From NCBI RefSeq assembly GCF_005239225.2, contig NC_133301.1, forward strand, positions 11,470,318-11,534,317: 64,000 nt of DNA, in the 5' to 3' direction. The position numbers were made by a program, and so were the translations under genes. Below the pieces are notes generated by a model. That model was not told the DNA's origin. It did no database searches and worked only from the letters and a program-made list of their open reading frames with translations. Source of the DNA: Populus alba. Taxonomy: Eukaryota > Streptophyta > Magnoliopsida > Malpighiales > Salicaceae. Shown piece after piece: positions 33,130 through 45,416 of this stretch. Each line of letters opens with the position of its first letter. Position 1 is the stretch's first letter.

Positions 33130-36100
33130 ATAAATACACACGTTAGTTTATCGGCTCAAGCTTTCATTTTATGTTAGACCAAAAAAAAAAAAAAAAAGTA
33201 GTATTGTTATTAAACTTAGTTAGTATAATAATTTAAACTTGAAAACTTTTTATTTAACTCTTTAATTAATATTTAGTTAGTATATCAATCTCACAATTTA
33301 AGTTATCGATACCATTGTCAAATTAATTTTTTATTTTATTATATAATAAAAAATATTAAATTTAATTTATTAACAACTCAATATTAAATGATAAAATTTA
33401 ATAAAATCTCATCTTAAATAATAGAATTATAATAAAAAAAATATAAAAAAAAGTGCCTAAAAATTCCAACCCGACTCATCGATTAATATATATTTTAGTC
33501 AACTAGACATACATGCGACCCGTGTGACCCGGGTTATGAACTCTAGTTTGTTAATTTAATTTTTTATATGATAAAAAAATATAAAAAATAATTTATCATT
33601 AACTTAATGCTAAAAGATAAAATTAAATATAAATTTTATTCTAAATTATAGACTTGAAAAAAAATTAAAAAGCATAAAAAAACCAAAATTACCAAGTAAA
33701 AAAATGTTCAATTGAGTTTGATTAGGAGCCAAGCACATGAGTTTAAAGGATGCTCACATGTCTAATTCTTTTTTTTTTCCTCCTATAATTTTTTTAAAAA
33801 ATAAATATAAATAACAAGTCATCTATATTTATTTTAAATCAAAATAGGACGACTCAAACTCATGATATTGAAAAGGCAACACTTGTTCTAAAACGTTTAA
33901 AATAATATATTAACCTTCCTTTTTGTTAGTTGAGAAAAGAATATGGTGCCCCCAAGTCCACATTACTTCCACGTGTTAAACATAGAGCTGCCTGAGAGCA
34001 GAGCAAGGGAAGGCTTTTACATATGCACCTTGCCAATTAATAATATATAAACTAATTAATGAACAATTACTCTATATTTAAAAGAAGAAAAAAACTATAA
34101 TGAGAACTCGTTGCGGGAAATTCAAGAGGCACGGAATTGAAATACACGGAAGCCCCTGTATTAATAATAAGTTTTTCTTCATTCTAAAGAACAAAATTCT
34201 CATTAATACTAAAATTAATTATATATTCAACCCCTGCTCCCCTATATATATATATATCTTCTCTACAATCTGTTTCAAGAGTTGAGATGATTTATTTATC
34301 CATTTTTATCAATTTAATTTTATGTTTTTTTTTTTATCAATTAGATGTTTTTAAGTGAAAGATTGGTTTGTTTAAGTTATGATGGTATTTTTAGATGAAA
34401 AAATATTAAAAAATAGCATTTTGAGTTCAAAAAAACCTAACTTGATTTTTTTTTTTTTTGGACAATTCTCCAGGGATCAGAAACTAAATTGAGCTTACAA
34501 GCAACGTATTTTTTGCTTATTTTATTTTATTTTTTTAAAAAAAAGAAATATGATACTTTGTTGATCCCTCAAGCCAAGTAAAAGAAAATATAAAAAAAAA
34601 AACCAAGTATATAGGTTAAGCCTATGTGCAAGGCCTTTTCAATTCAAGAGTTAAGATGATTTTTTTTAATTTTAAATTTTTGTCTTTTTAATTTAAATAT
34701 AAATTCAATTAAGTTATATTTTTTTATCTTTAACTTAATTTTATCATTTTTTTTAATATTTAATTTAGTTTCGTGTAATTAAATGAGAGATAAATTCTAA
34801 AAATTAATTACTAAACCCAAACAAATTTATCACTCAAGTAACTGATTTCATGAATTAATTATGCTAATTTGTCTCCATCCAAAATGTAATCATAACAATA
34901 TTTAGATGAAATAAAGTGAAACCACATCATCTTAACTCATTTCTTTTTAATTTTAACTCAAACAAGGTCTTTAAGTTTTTTTATTCAAATTCATTTAAAT
35001 AAATCAATTAAATATATATTTGAAATATTATTTAATAAAGTATAAGTCAATGTTTACTTTGTTTTCTAATAGAATTATAAAATATTTCTCTAATATCTGT
35101 TTTTTTACAGCCTTTCATGATATATTTGTTTTATGTTTCTTAAATTTTATCTAATCACTTTCCTTCACATTTTATTTTTGTTATTGTATAATTAAATTAT
35201 AAACTTAATAAAAAAAAATTATTATAAGAACAAGAGGAATTATGCTAAAAATTATTTTTGTTTTGGTTTTATTTTAAATTGTTTATAAGAAAAAAAAGTA
35301 TTGACATGTAATTAAATAAATAATATTAAATGGCACCATGTTATGGAAGATCATGTTTTTTATATGCATTTATCTCTAGTATTCTAGTTTAATCTTTGGT
35401 TATTGTCAATAATATTTTTTAATAATTATTGATATATATAATTATCGATTAATTTTATTAAAGATATGCATAAAGTTTTTCAATTTAAATTTGAGATTTT
35501 TCTTAATTGAAAAAAAAAACTAATAACATCCACATAGTTTTTTTCTCATTAAAAATTAACTTTGGATCGATTTGGCATGAAGCCAAGTGTGGGGAACACA
35601 ACCTTAATGAAATGTTTTTTCACAATAATTTTTTTTAATAGTTATTCTATATATAACTGAATTGAAAGAGAGATTATATCAAATTTTAAAGTTTTGGGTG
35701 ATCTTACAACGATTATTGTAACTCGTCCCAAAAGCTCAAATTTTTAAATTTATTTTTTTAAAAAAATAATGTATCTTATCGATGATTTGAATAACAAATT
35801 AAACTCTATAAAACTCTCAAATTTATATTATTGTCCTTAATATTATATTCTAATATTTGAGTTAACATTAACCTTAAATAATCAAAGAACAGGTCCAACT
35901 ATCTAAGTGTGGATCCAGAACTTTAATTTGGTGAGTGCAAAATCAATATATCTTCATTAATAAAAAAAACAATTGCACCATGTATAAGCTTAATTATTTT
36001 TCCATATAAATTTTAAATGATTACATTTCTGAGTTCTTTTATTTTCAAGTTAATGATATTTTTTGGTGCACGAACTATTAATTTTCTTTCCAATCAATTA

Positions 36101-36989
36101 TTTTTTATATAGATTTTTAATTAGGTACTTCTAAAAATTTGTCAATGAGTGCTTTTTATATTTTCAAATCGATCAAATATTAACTTTCACAATCTTTTGT
36201 GAACCATATTAACTGAGTTAATTAAAATACAAAATTAAAAAATTTAATAGTTTATTTACATTAAGACAACAACAAAAGACATTAAAAAAACTAATTTGTG
36301 TTAACCATAACTGACTAGGTAATAAAATTAAAATAAAGAAGCAACAAAAGAACTAAAAAGTTTAAGGTTTCGATGAAGATTCACACACACACATATATAT
36401 ATAAGATTAAAGATTTTATTAAGAAATTAGAACATGCATAAAATTATACAAAAAAATATCAGCTTTTTTGTTTAAGGAATTTTTGTTTAAAATTATTAAT
36501 TTTTTATCTTTTTCAATTAGTTGTAAAAATTCGTTTGGTTTGTGATAAGATAAGGGAGACAATTGAGTAATCTAAGAGTTTTTTTTTGGACATTCTGTTA
36601 GCATTTTAAAAAAAAAAAAAAGTTTGCTCTTGTTAAAGGACAAAAGCTAAAACTTTAAAATATGCGAAGGGGTAATTAGTATTTGGTGGAGTGTGAATAG
36701 TTTAGAATATTTCAAAATTAATAAATAACGAAAAGAGTCCATGGATTGATTTCTCAACATGGTTTATATATTAGGAAAAAAATTTATTTCGTTCATAAGT
36801 CTTAAAAGACTAGGTACATTAGAAATATAGTAAAACTGTTCAACCTTTCAATGTAGCAATCCATAGTAAAAAACTGAGCAGCTATCTCTTTTTTCCTTTT
36901 TTTTTTCATATCCTTTTCCAGTTTTTTTTTCCTTCTTTCTTTTTTTTCCTTTAATAATTTTTTTAATTTGCATTTTGTTGATGTTAATT
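33130..36989. other. AT-rich intergenic DNA upstream of 4CL
   Basis: No gene is supported. The open frame at 34100-34285 is short and featureless. Contents are poly-A/T runs, a small CA/TA repeat near 36385-36402 and the possible Helitron end at 33518. Confidence 0.65.
33518..33547 (+). mobile_element. Possible Helitron-type 3' end
   Basis: A hairpin ACCCG-7 nt-CGGGT (33518-33534) is followed after 8 bases by CTAG and then T, the layout of plant Helitron 3' termini. No matching 5' end was identified. Confidence 0.3.
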
Positions 36990-38850
36990 TTTTTTATTTA
37001 GTTATCAAACTTTCAAAACACTGATCCTGAATTTAAAAGTTAATTTGGTTTCGCGAGTTAACAAGCGATTTTTTTTTTTTTTTGCTTTTTTTTTTTTAAT
37101 TAATTTTTTTCGTTTACTTTAGTTTGTTAATGTTAAATTTCGTTCTATTTTAATTATCAGACTTTCATGACACATATTCTCAGGTTTTACGGATTAACCC
37201 AGTTAATTATGGATAAACTCGTTCATTTTTTTTTGTTTTTTTTTCTTTTGTTAATGTTAATTTATTTTTTATTTAGTTGTTATATTTTCATGACACGGAT
37301 CCCAGGTTTAACGGGTTAACCTGGTTTGACGAGTTAATCCAGAGTTTTTTTTTTTGCTTTTTTTCTTTTTAATTAATTTTTTTTGTTTAGTTTAGTTTGT
37401 TAATATTAAATTTCTTTCTATTTAGTTATCAGACTTTCATGACACATATCTCAGGTTTTACGGGTTAACCTTGTTTTACGGGTTAACCCGTTCATTTTTT
37501 TTTTTTTCTTTTTGTTTAATACTAAAAAATTTTTTGTTTAGTTATCAGATTTTCATAATACGAATCTCCCGGTTTAACGAGTAACCTGGTTTGACAAGGT
37601 AACTGAAGTTATTATTATTATTATTTTTAATTAATTTTTTTCATTTAGTTTAGTTTGTTAATGTTAAATTTCCTTTCTATTTAGTTATCAGACTTTCATG
37701 ACACTTATCCCGTGATTGACGGGTTAACTTTGATTTCACAAGTTAACTGAGTTAATTTGGGTTAACCCGTAATTTTTTTTTCTATTTTAGTTATCAAAAT
37801 TTTCATGACTATGAATCTAGGTTTGATGAGTTAACCTGGTTTTTGAAGGGTTAAACTAGTTAATTTAGATTTTTTTTTTCCTTTTTCTTCATTAGTTTTT
37901 TCTTCTTATAGCTTTTATTTTTCTTTTTAATTAATATTTTTTTTAATTTAGTCATTAATATTAAATTTTTTTCTATTTAGTTATTCCACTGATGCCTTTA
38001 GTTTTTTTTTTTCTCTTTTTCTTTTTTTTTTGCCATTTTTATAATCTTTGACTCTGTGCAGTCCACTTTAAAAAGGCTAATGCATTTTGTTTTGTTTTTT
38101 TTTTTACTTTTTAATTTTTTTTAAAAAAATTGGTTTGTTTATGTTAAATTTATTTCTATTTCGTTATAAAACTTTCATGATATAAATCTCATGTTTGACA
38201 GGTTAGCCCAGTTAATTCAGATTTGTTTTCTTTCTTTTCATTAGTTTTTTTTGGTGCTCCGTATAGGTTTTTTCTTCTTTGTTTTTTTCCTTTTTAACTA
38301 AATTTTTTTTAAGTTAGTTTGTTGATATTAAAAATTATTACTATTTAGTTATCAGACTTTTCATGACATAGATCTTAGGTTTTACGGGTTACCCAGTTAA
38401 TATAGAATTTTTTTTGTTTTTCTTCATTAGTTTTTTCTTCCTATAGGTTTTGTTTTCTTTTAACTCAGTTAGTTTTTTTTTTTTTTTCTTTTTGTTTTGT
38501 TGCCTTTTAATGTCATTGACTGTGGATTGCATAGTGCAGTCCATAGTGAAAAACTGGTGCCTTTTTGTTTGTTTTTTTTTCTCTTTCATTAATTGTTTTT
38601 GTTTATTTTAGTTTATTAATTTTAATTTTTTTTTCTATTTAGTTTATCAAACTTTCATGACACGGATCTCGGGTTTAAAAGTTAGGCCAGTTAATTTTAG
38701 GTTAACCCGTCATTTTTTTTTTTATTTAGATATCAAACTTTCACACCACGAATCCAATGTTTGATGCGGTTAACCTGCTTTGAAGAGTTAACCCAGTTAA
38801 TTCAAATTTTTTCCTTTTTCTTCATTGTTGGTTTTTTTTTTTCTATGTTT
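36990..38850 (+). repeat. Degenerate tandem array with TTATCAGACTTTCATGACAC anchor
   Basis: About eleven direct copies of an anchor like TTATCAGACTTTCATGACAC occur at roughly 37003, 37159, 37280, 37427, 37541, 37685, 37786, 38163, 38347, 38645 and 38730. Most are followed by ATCTCAGGTTTAACGGGTTA and a poly-T clause ending TTTAGTTTGTTAATG. Spacing is irregular, about 85 to 375 bp. A larger clause, GCAGTCCATAGTGAAAAACT, recurs near 36855, 38055 and 38535. Confidence 0.8.
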
Positions 38851-39117
38851 TTTTTATATTATTTTTTACTAATTATAAATTAATATTATTATACTTTTAT
38901 GACACAACCTTTGCAGCCAGACCCCTATCCAAGGCTATTGGGTTTGATATTGCAGTCAAACCCATTTAAACTTGGATCATGCAAGTTAATATTATAAATA
39001 TTACTCTTAGATCAACGTTTGTAGCAAACCCGAAATTCTTGGATATAAACTTTTGCAAAAAGACCTTAATACTTTTAGATCTTAATTTTTTTGATATTTT
39101 TTATATATAAAAAAAAA

Positions 39118-39153
39118 TTGATCCGCGGCATCACGCGCTGTTAATCTAACTAG
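39118..39153 (+). mobile_element. Possible Helitron-type 3' end closing the tandem array
   Basis: CCGCG-6 nt-CGCG (39123-39137), then 12 bases, then CTAG followed by T. This is the hairpin-plus-CTRR-T layout of Helitrons. The array at 36990-38850 could be the body of such an element; the 5' TC end is not located. Confidence 0.4.
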
Positions 39154-39159
39154 TAAAGT

Positions 39160-40147
39160 CTTATTTTCTCATCATGGTTATCAAAAGGTCCTTTTGCCTC
39201 CTTTTCCATAAACGTTCATGATAAAATAATAATAATAATAATAATTTCGAAGATAAAAAATGAAAAAGATCGTAAGCCTAAAGTAATATAAAAAATGATT
39301 TCTTGGAAAACTAAATGTAATGATTTTGGAGCCTAAACAAAATAGGAAAAAAAAAAACTGACAAGGAGTTTTTGAAAACCAATACTCAACGTCAATGAAT
39401 GATGGATTCTAGCTAAATATGAGATAAGTAAAAACGTGCTGGTCTGAATTAATTTATTTTTTTAAAATATAAATATTGTATGTGTGTAGTGTCACAATAA
39501 ATATTCTTTCTGAATCTGGATCTTTGTGATTAAAAAAAAACAAGAAATTTTGTTTTTATCAGTAAAAAATATAAAATTGCACCTAGTATTTTTATAAATA
39601 AAAAACTCCACCTAATTTTAGAATCTAGATAAGAGGAATTGATTATAATATAAAAAAGAACGTTATCATTCATAGCCACATCTTATTGATTATTTTGTCT
39701 CACATAAATTAAAGTATTATTATGTTTTTTAATCATTGGTCTATTTAATAGTTAAAGTTAGTCCACCCTTGTAAAGTGAAAACATAACTTTATAGGTCAA
39801 ATCTATTCATTTTAGGATTCAAAATAAAAAAAATAAAACCAAATTGTCTTTTTATTCAATATCATAAATACATTTGAAATATAAACTCATAATCTCGTAT
39901 ATTAAAAGAAACAAAATAACGTTATGGTATTTTTTGAAATGCAGGTCAAGTTCTCATAACTTTATTAAACTAGTTATTAAATCCAATATGCATAAAAAAG
40001 AAGAAGAGAGAGAGAGACTATTTTTGTTATTTTTTTAGTATGCTAAATTATTGCAAATATAATTTATTTTTGAGAAACTTGGCCATATGAAATTTAAAAT
40101 AAGATTTTATTTTTAAAAGAAAATTTTTTATTTCTTTTGTGAAAAGC
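39160..40147. other. AT-rich intergenic DNA
   Basis: No gene, RNA or clear element is seen. Confidence 0.65.
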
Positions 40148-40416
40148 ATAGTTTGAAACCCGGCCCGGCCTTGTAGGTCGACCTAGGACTCGGCAAAAAA
40201 TAGAGTAAGGAAAAACCTGGTGTAACTCGATGATCAATTTGACAAAGCAAGACCCGGTTAAAAACTTCGGTTGTAACCCTTGATTTTTATTTTTACCTAA
40301 AATTGATATCTTTTTAATTTTTTTTTTAAATTGACCGGCTAACCTAGTGACCTGGTCAAAACTTCAGACCCGGGGCCTTAGACCAGGCCAGCCACCTGAC
40401 CGAGTCTGAAAACTAT
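40148..40416. repeat. Inverted-repeat element, ATAGTTTTNAGACC family
   Basis: The left end is ATAGTTTGAAACCCGGCCCG. The right end, inverted, is ATAGTTTTCAGACTCGGTCA. GC-rich subterminal clauses (GTCGACC, GACCTGGTC, CCCGGGGCC) flank an AT-rich centre. About 269 bp, non-coding. Confidence 0.65.
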
Positions 40417-40587
40417 AATAGAAGGAAACTGATTTATTTAATACTAAAAAAGTGTCTCGCGTGTTTAAAATGTAACCAAATTTTTCATAATTTCAATATT
40501 TAAATATAAGAGGGTAACAAATATGGGGGATCTAAAAAATAATTGCAAGATGATCTTTCAAGAATTTAAAAAACGATAGTTTAATTT

Positions 40588-41087
40588 NNNNNNNNNNNNN
40601 NNNNNNNNNNNNNNNNNNNNNNNNNNNNNNNNNNNNNNNNNNNNNNNNNNNNNNNNNNNNNNNNNNNNNNNNNNNNNNNNNNNNNNNNNNNNNNNNNNNN
40701 NNNNNNNNNNNNNNNNNNNNNNNNNNNNNNNNNNNNNNNNNNNNNNNNNNNNNNNNNNNNNNNNNNNNNNNNNNNNNNNNNNNNNNNNNNNNNNNNNNNN
40801 NNNNNNNNNNNNNNNNNNNNNNNNNNNNNNNNNNNNNNNNNNNNNNNNNNNNNNNNNNNNNNNNNNNNNNNNNNNNNNNNNNNNNNNNNNNNNNNNNNNN
40901 NNNNNNNNNNNNNNNNNNNNNNNNNNNNNNNNNNNNNNNNNNNNNNNNNNNNNNNNNNNNNNNNNNNNNNNNNNNNNNNNNNNNNNNNNNNNNNNNNNNN
41001 NNNNNNNNNNNNNNNNNNNNNNNNNNNNNNNNNNNNNNNNNNNNNNNNNNNNNNNNNNNNNNNNNNNNNNNNNNNNNNNNNNNNNNN
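40588..41087. other. Assembly gap (500 N)
   Basis: Exactly 500 N, the same size as the first gap, so probably a placeholder. Confidence 0.98.
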
Positions 41088-42851
41088 GATCTGAATATCT
41101 ATATTAATAAAAAAAAAAAATCAAATTAGGCATCTGCTCTGGATAATGTAAGTGAAAAAAGAAAATAACACGGAATAAACAATTTAAACTCCATTGTATC
41201 ATTACATTTCCCAGGTTTTCAATTTAACAAAAAAACATAAAATTGAAATATCAAATAAAATCAAACTTATTATTATGCATTTGGGCTTGTCATCAAAGTT
41301 GCGCCAAGCGATACTGCTTCGTCAGGATGGCTCTAGAATCATCCTTTTCTTATATTAAAAAATAAAGCTGGACATTAGCAACAGAGAACTAATATATGAC
41401 AAAATTGAGAGTCAATGTAATATAAGAGAAAAATGTGAGAATGAGTTTTTGTGGAGTAAGCTTGTTTTTTTTCTACATTAAGTTAAGATATTTATAGATT
41501 TTTAATTATGCCTAGTTAATCTCAAACATAGAGTATTGTTATAATTTATTGATAAAAATATTGATATTTACTGTCCGTTGAAAAGCTCCATAATATTAAT
41601 GGTGGTTGGAAAGTTTAGTAAATATCAGTGACATGTTAATAAGAAATAACTATTAATCAAAAAAAAAAAATAATTGATTTTAGAGTCTGTTTATTTCTGC
41701 GTTTCAAAAACATTTTTAAAAAAATTCTTTAAATTTTTTTTTATTTTTTATTAACTTCAAATTAATATATTTTTAGTGTTTTCAAATCATTTTGATGTGT
41801 TGATGTCAAAAATAATTTTTAAAAAAATCAAAAAACATCATTAATATATATTTTAACATGAAGAATTATTTAAAAAGCAACCGCAACTACACTGCCAATT
41901 AACAAGCTCTTAATAGACCATGAAGCATATTTATATTGTGAATTATTGGCTAGAAATATAATGGAAAGCATGTATAAAACTATATATTTACAAAATATTT
42001 ATGGCTAGCATTCGTAGGCACATGCAAGTCATTTATGGCTAGTTTTTTTTTTTAAGAAAAAAAAATGCACCATCACCAGGCCTGATCACCCGATTAATAT
42101 GAGGTTAAAACTTCTTAGACTGTAGGATGAGACCTGTAACTTGATGAATCATCCATAGTTGTTTATTGAGTTTTTTTTTGTTTGGTAATTAAATACTTCT
42201 ACATTCTCATATTACAATGTATCTCTTTGATTAAAAAAAAAAAACTTTCCTTTCTTATTCATGTATTTTTTTTATTTGAAAAAATATTTTTATAAAATAT
42301 CATAAGCATTATTTTTTAAATAAAAAACTTATCTGATAAAAAAACGAGAAGAGGGCAGATAGAACGAGGGGAAACGCGTAATGTTAATCATTTAGGGTCC
42401 AACCAACTTAGATGATGACTGTACTCTCTTACAAGACGGGGAGCTGCTCTCCTTGCAGTTTAATATTTTAAACATGGTTTTAAGACATTTGAAAATGATA
42501 TAAATTAAGTATGCTCTTTTATAAAGATAAGAGAATTATTTTCATCTATATTTATAGTTATTAATTGGGACCTATTTCAACTCATAATCTCACCAAATTG
42601 GTTTTGATATATATATTTATTTGGAGTTATCTTATCTTCTTTAAGGACATGGATATGAATTCCTCATAATCATCAAGCTTTAGATCGAGGGACCTTAAAA
42701 TAAAAACAAGAGAATATAAATCAAACTAAGCCAGATGAACACAAAAAAATTTGTCCAAAATATTCAACTTTGATTAATAAGAGGAAAAAAACGCATAAAA
42801 ATATAATTGACGACGTGCCCAAAAAGAAAATCCCTAAACTAGGGAATTCTA
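41088..42851. other. AT-rich intergenic DNA downstream of the NAC gene
   Basis: Holds one MITE-like copy (41686-41915). Otherwise no gene or RNA feature is seen. Confidence 0.65.
41686..41915. repeat. AT-rich MITE-like repeat copy, inverse orientation
   Basis: Contains CAAATCATTTTGATGTGTTG, the reverse complement of the family core. It starts GAGTCTGTTTATTTCTGCG and ends CAACTACACTGCCAATTAAC. Confidence 0.55.
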
Positions 42852-42885
42852 CTACATAATTATCATATGCATAGCATGAAGGCGG

Positions 42886-45006
42886 TTAATGGTGATCATT
42901 ACGATCATCGGAGGACGTCGAGGGGGGAACAGTATTATCCAAGCCAAACAAATCATCGTCGTTTTCGCCGAAATCGTTATTACCTCCCATCGCCGAACTG
43001 AAAAGAAACCGATCTCATAATCCAAAATTGTCCTCTGAACATAACTAGAACTTTGGCCAAGCTCAAGGTTAGTAGTTTGAGGAATACCAGGAAAAGCATT
43101 ATCTTGAGAGACTCTTGCCAGCCCAATTTGAGAATTATGAGGATATGCAGAGGCAAAATTACCATACCCATGAAGATAACCCATCTGACTTACAGGATTA
43201 TAATTTCCAGTCACTGTAGGAACGCTAGTAATCGCGTGATCTTGAGAGACTCCTGCCACCAGCCCATTTTGAGAATTCTGAGGATGTGCAGAAGCAGAAT
43301 TACCATGGCTATCAAGATATCTCATCTGACTTCCAGGATTAAAATTTCCAGTCACAGGGTTCCTAATATAAACCGGATGATTTTGAGAGACTCCTGCCAC
43401 CAGCCCATTTTGAGAATTCTGAGGAAATGCAGAAACAGAATTACCATATGATGTATCAAGATATCCCAACTGACTTCCAGGATTATGATATCCAGATGTA
43501 CTAGGAACCACAACTTGTTGTGGCTCCAGATTTCCATTTATTTTCCCATGGTTGATCTTCATTTCATCATCTTGTAGTCCATTGATACGATTTCTAGGAG
43601 AGTTATCTTTCCCGTTATGAATTCTGCATAACACCCATTCATCAAGCTGCATATAACACGAGGCAACAGCATTGAAACATTAGGGAAAGAAAGAGAGATA
43701 TTAGACTGTAAAATACGGAACGTTAAGTTGTCACTAAGCACATTTAGGTCGTTGAATTTGATTAAAAAAATAAAAACAAAAGCGCCATAAGTTGAAAGCT
43801 TCAAAGTGAAGAGATTGATTTCGCGTATAAAAATAATCAGAAAAGGGGGAAAATAAACTCACCCTCATACCATCATTTGTCCGTTTTGGTGCTCCATCAG
43901 AATTGCTTGCTCTATATTCATGCATAATCCAATTGGTTTTGTCACCGCCTGGAGCTTTCCCTCTATGGAAGACCAAGGTCTTTCTTGCTTCCAATAACTC
44001 GATTGGCGCTTGTAACATCGATATCAGCTCCAGTAGCCTTCCAATATCCATCGCCTGCGGCTCGGTTTGGTCGATCCCCATTTGGATACTTCCTATCTCT
44101 TGGTGTTAAGAAGTACCATTCCTTATCTCCATATGGTTCGTAGTTTTCTATTTGTAAATCAACAAACAAAACTTTTCCTTTAAATTACTGTATAACTAGT
44201 AGAATCGCACGCATCATCAAAAAGCTTGCAAGAATATCATTTTTCTTATCAATATTCATGAAGTTTTAGAGGAAAAGAAACTAATTAGCATGAGATATCT
44301 TCAGTTTCATAATCCACCACCCAAATTCAACATTGTCAGATAATTGCTGCATCCAAGTCATGGACACGTAAAAAAAAGGGAATTTTTAGATACTTACAAG
44401 GCCATGGAATAATCACACTGCTGTTCATTCAATGATGATATCGATTATAAGAGACAGGAGTACTCATGATCTTTCCAAGAAGGGTTTACGAAAGTAGATT
44501 TCTTATTAAACAGGTAAACACAGAGCGGATAACCAGCTGCTGTTAACAGGAAACCTAAGGGTACAGGTTAGACATTAAACACAGAGCTTCAAAATTATGA
44601 TTTTATCCTAAAATTACTCTGCAAAAAGCAGCTTGGAAAGAGCAAATAATCTCACAAACAACACTAAATAATATAAAGTAAAGAATGGAAGAAATCATTA
44701 AAGAAGAAATAGAAAAGGGGGAAAAAAAAAAGGGAGAGCTGTTCAACCTGCAAGAGTCTCCGGGCTATATTTGTATAACGTAACTTCGTGGATACCATTG
44801 CGTGGCAATGGTCTGTCCCGGATCTTGCAGAGCAGGTAACACGAGATAAGTTCTTGATCTCTAGGCTTGAACCTGTAACCAGGAGGGTACTGATCTCCCT
44901 GAGCAAGCCCAGGATTGACACCAAGCTGAGCATGAGACGGGTAAGTAATGCTACTGTTGTTAACAGGATTTGTTAAACCAGCCCCTGATCTCCTTTGGTC
45001 CTCCAT
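42886..45006 (-). pseudogene. NAC-domain transcription factor gene, apparently frameshifted
   Basis: Three exons: 44748-45006, 43863-44147 and 43646 to about 42886. The NAC subdomains appear in order: YPPGYRFKPRDQELI (A), EVTLYKYSPETLAG (B), [16 protein letters not shown] and [16 protein letters not shown] (C), [17 protein letters not shown] (D) and LDEWVLCRI (E). Intron phases demand 284 bases in exon 2, but it has 285. The extra base lies near 43980, between GSKK and TLVFHRGK, and leads to a stop within six codons. A second shift near 43000 separates ILDYEIGF from an acidic tail (AMGGNNDFGENDDDLF) that ends at 42886; without it the frame runs on to 42852. The C-terminus contains three tandem repeats. 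Either this is a young pseudogene making at most a truncated NAC domain, or two sequencing errors interrupt a functional gene. Confidence in family is high; loss of function is less certain. Confidence 0.8.
43071..43490 (-). repeat. Triplicated C-terminal coding repeat of the NAC gene
   Basis: Three in-frame units of 147, 141 and 132 bp (43344-43490, 43203-43343 and 43071-43202). Each follows the pattern NPGSQMGYLD..YGN.ASA.PQNSQ and then GLVAGVSQ. Units one and two are most alike, and the third has diverged. Confidence 0.9.
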
Positions 45007-45087
45007 GATCGACACTAAGGCTAGGAAAAGAAATATACCCAGCTTTCAAGGAAAAGTGGGGTTAGGAAAACGGGTAGACAAACTTAG

Positions 45088-45096
45088 ATATATATA
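45088..45096 (-). promoter_or_regulatory. TATA box, NAC gene
   Basis: TATATATAT on the gene strand about 85 bp before the ATG at 45006. The ATG is preferred to an upstream in-frame GTG. Confidence 0.5.
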
Positions 45097-45366
45097 GACA
45101 CATGTACAGGTGTTGTCTCTACAAAACAGCTGTTCTAATATCAGCAGGAAACAAACTCTTTCAGAATCAGCTATATTCTCTCTACAAAATTGAATTTCCA
45201 CAGTTAGTTTAGTAACCAAATTCTTTAATTATAATTGTTCTAAGTAATTAATATGGCTGTTATCCAACTTTCTTCGGATAAATCAGAGATAACATTACTG
45301 AACAGGAGCAAACGAGGAATACGGATTGCCCAAACAGCACTAGTTGACTCCGATACAAAGACAAAC

Positions 45367-45368
<2 letters not shown>

Positions 45369-45413
<45 letters not shown>

Positions 45414-45416
45414 TAA
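45369..45416. repeat. TA microsatellite
   Basis: A TA run with minor interruptions, upstream of the NAC gene. Open frames through it (Tyr-Ile repeats) are artefacts. Confidence 0.9.

Noticed and set aside
36990..38850. CRISPR-like array
   Set aside because: The anchors recur at irregular intervals, are degenerate, and lie in plant nuclear DNA with no cas genes. This is a eukaryotic tandem repeat.
43053..43451. 132-codon plus-strand frame opposite NAC exon 3
   Set aside because: Its apparent internal repeat simply mirrors the triplicated NAC coding repeat on the minus strand.
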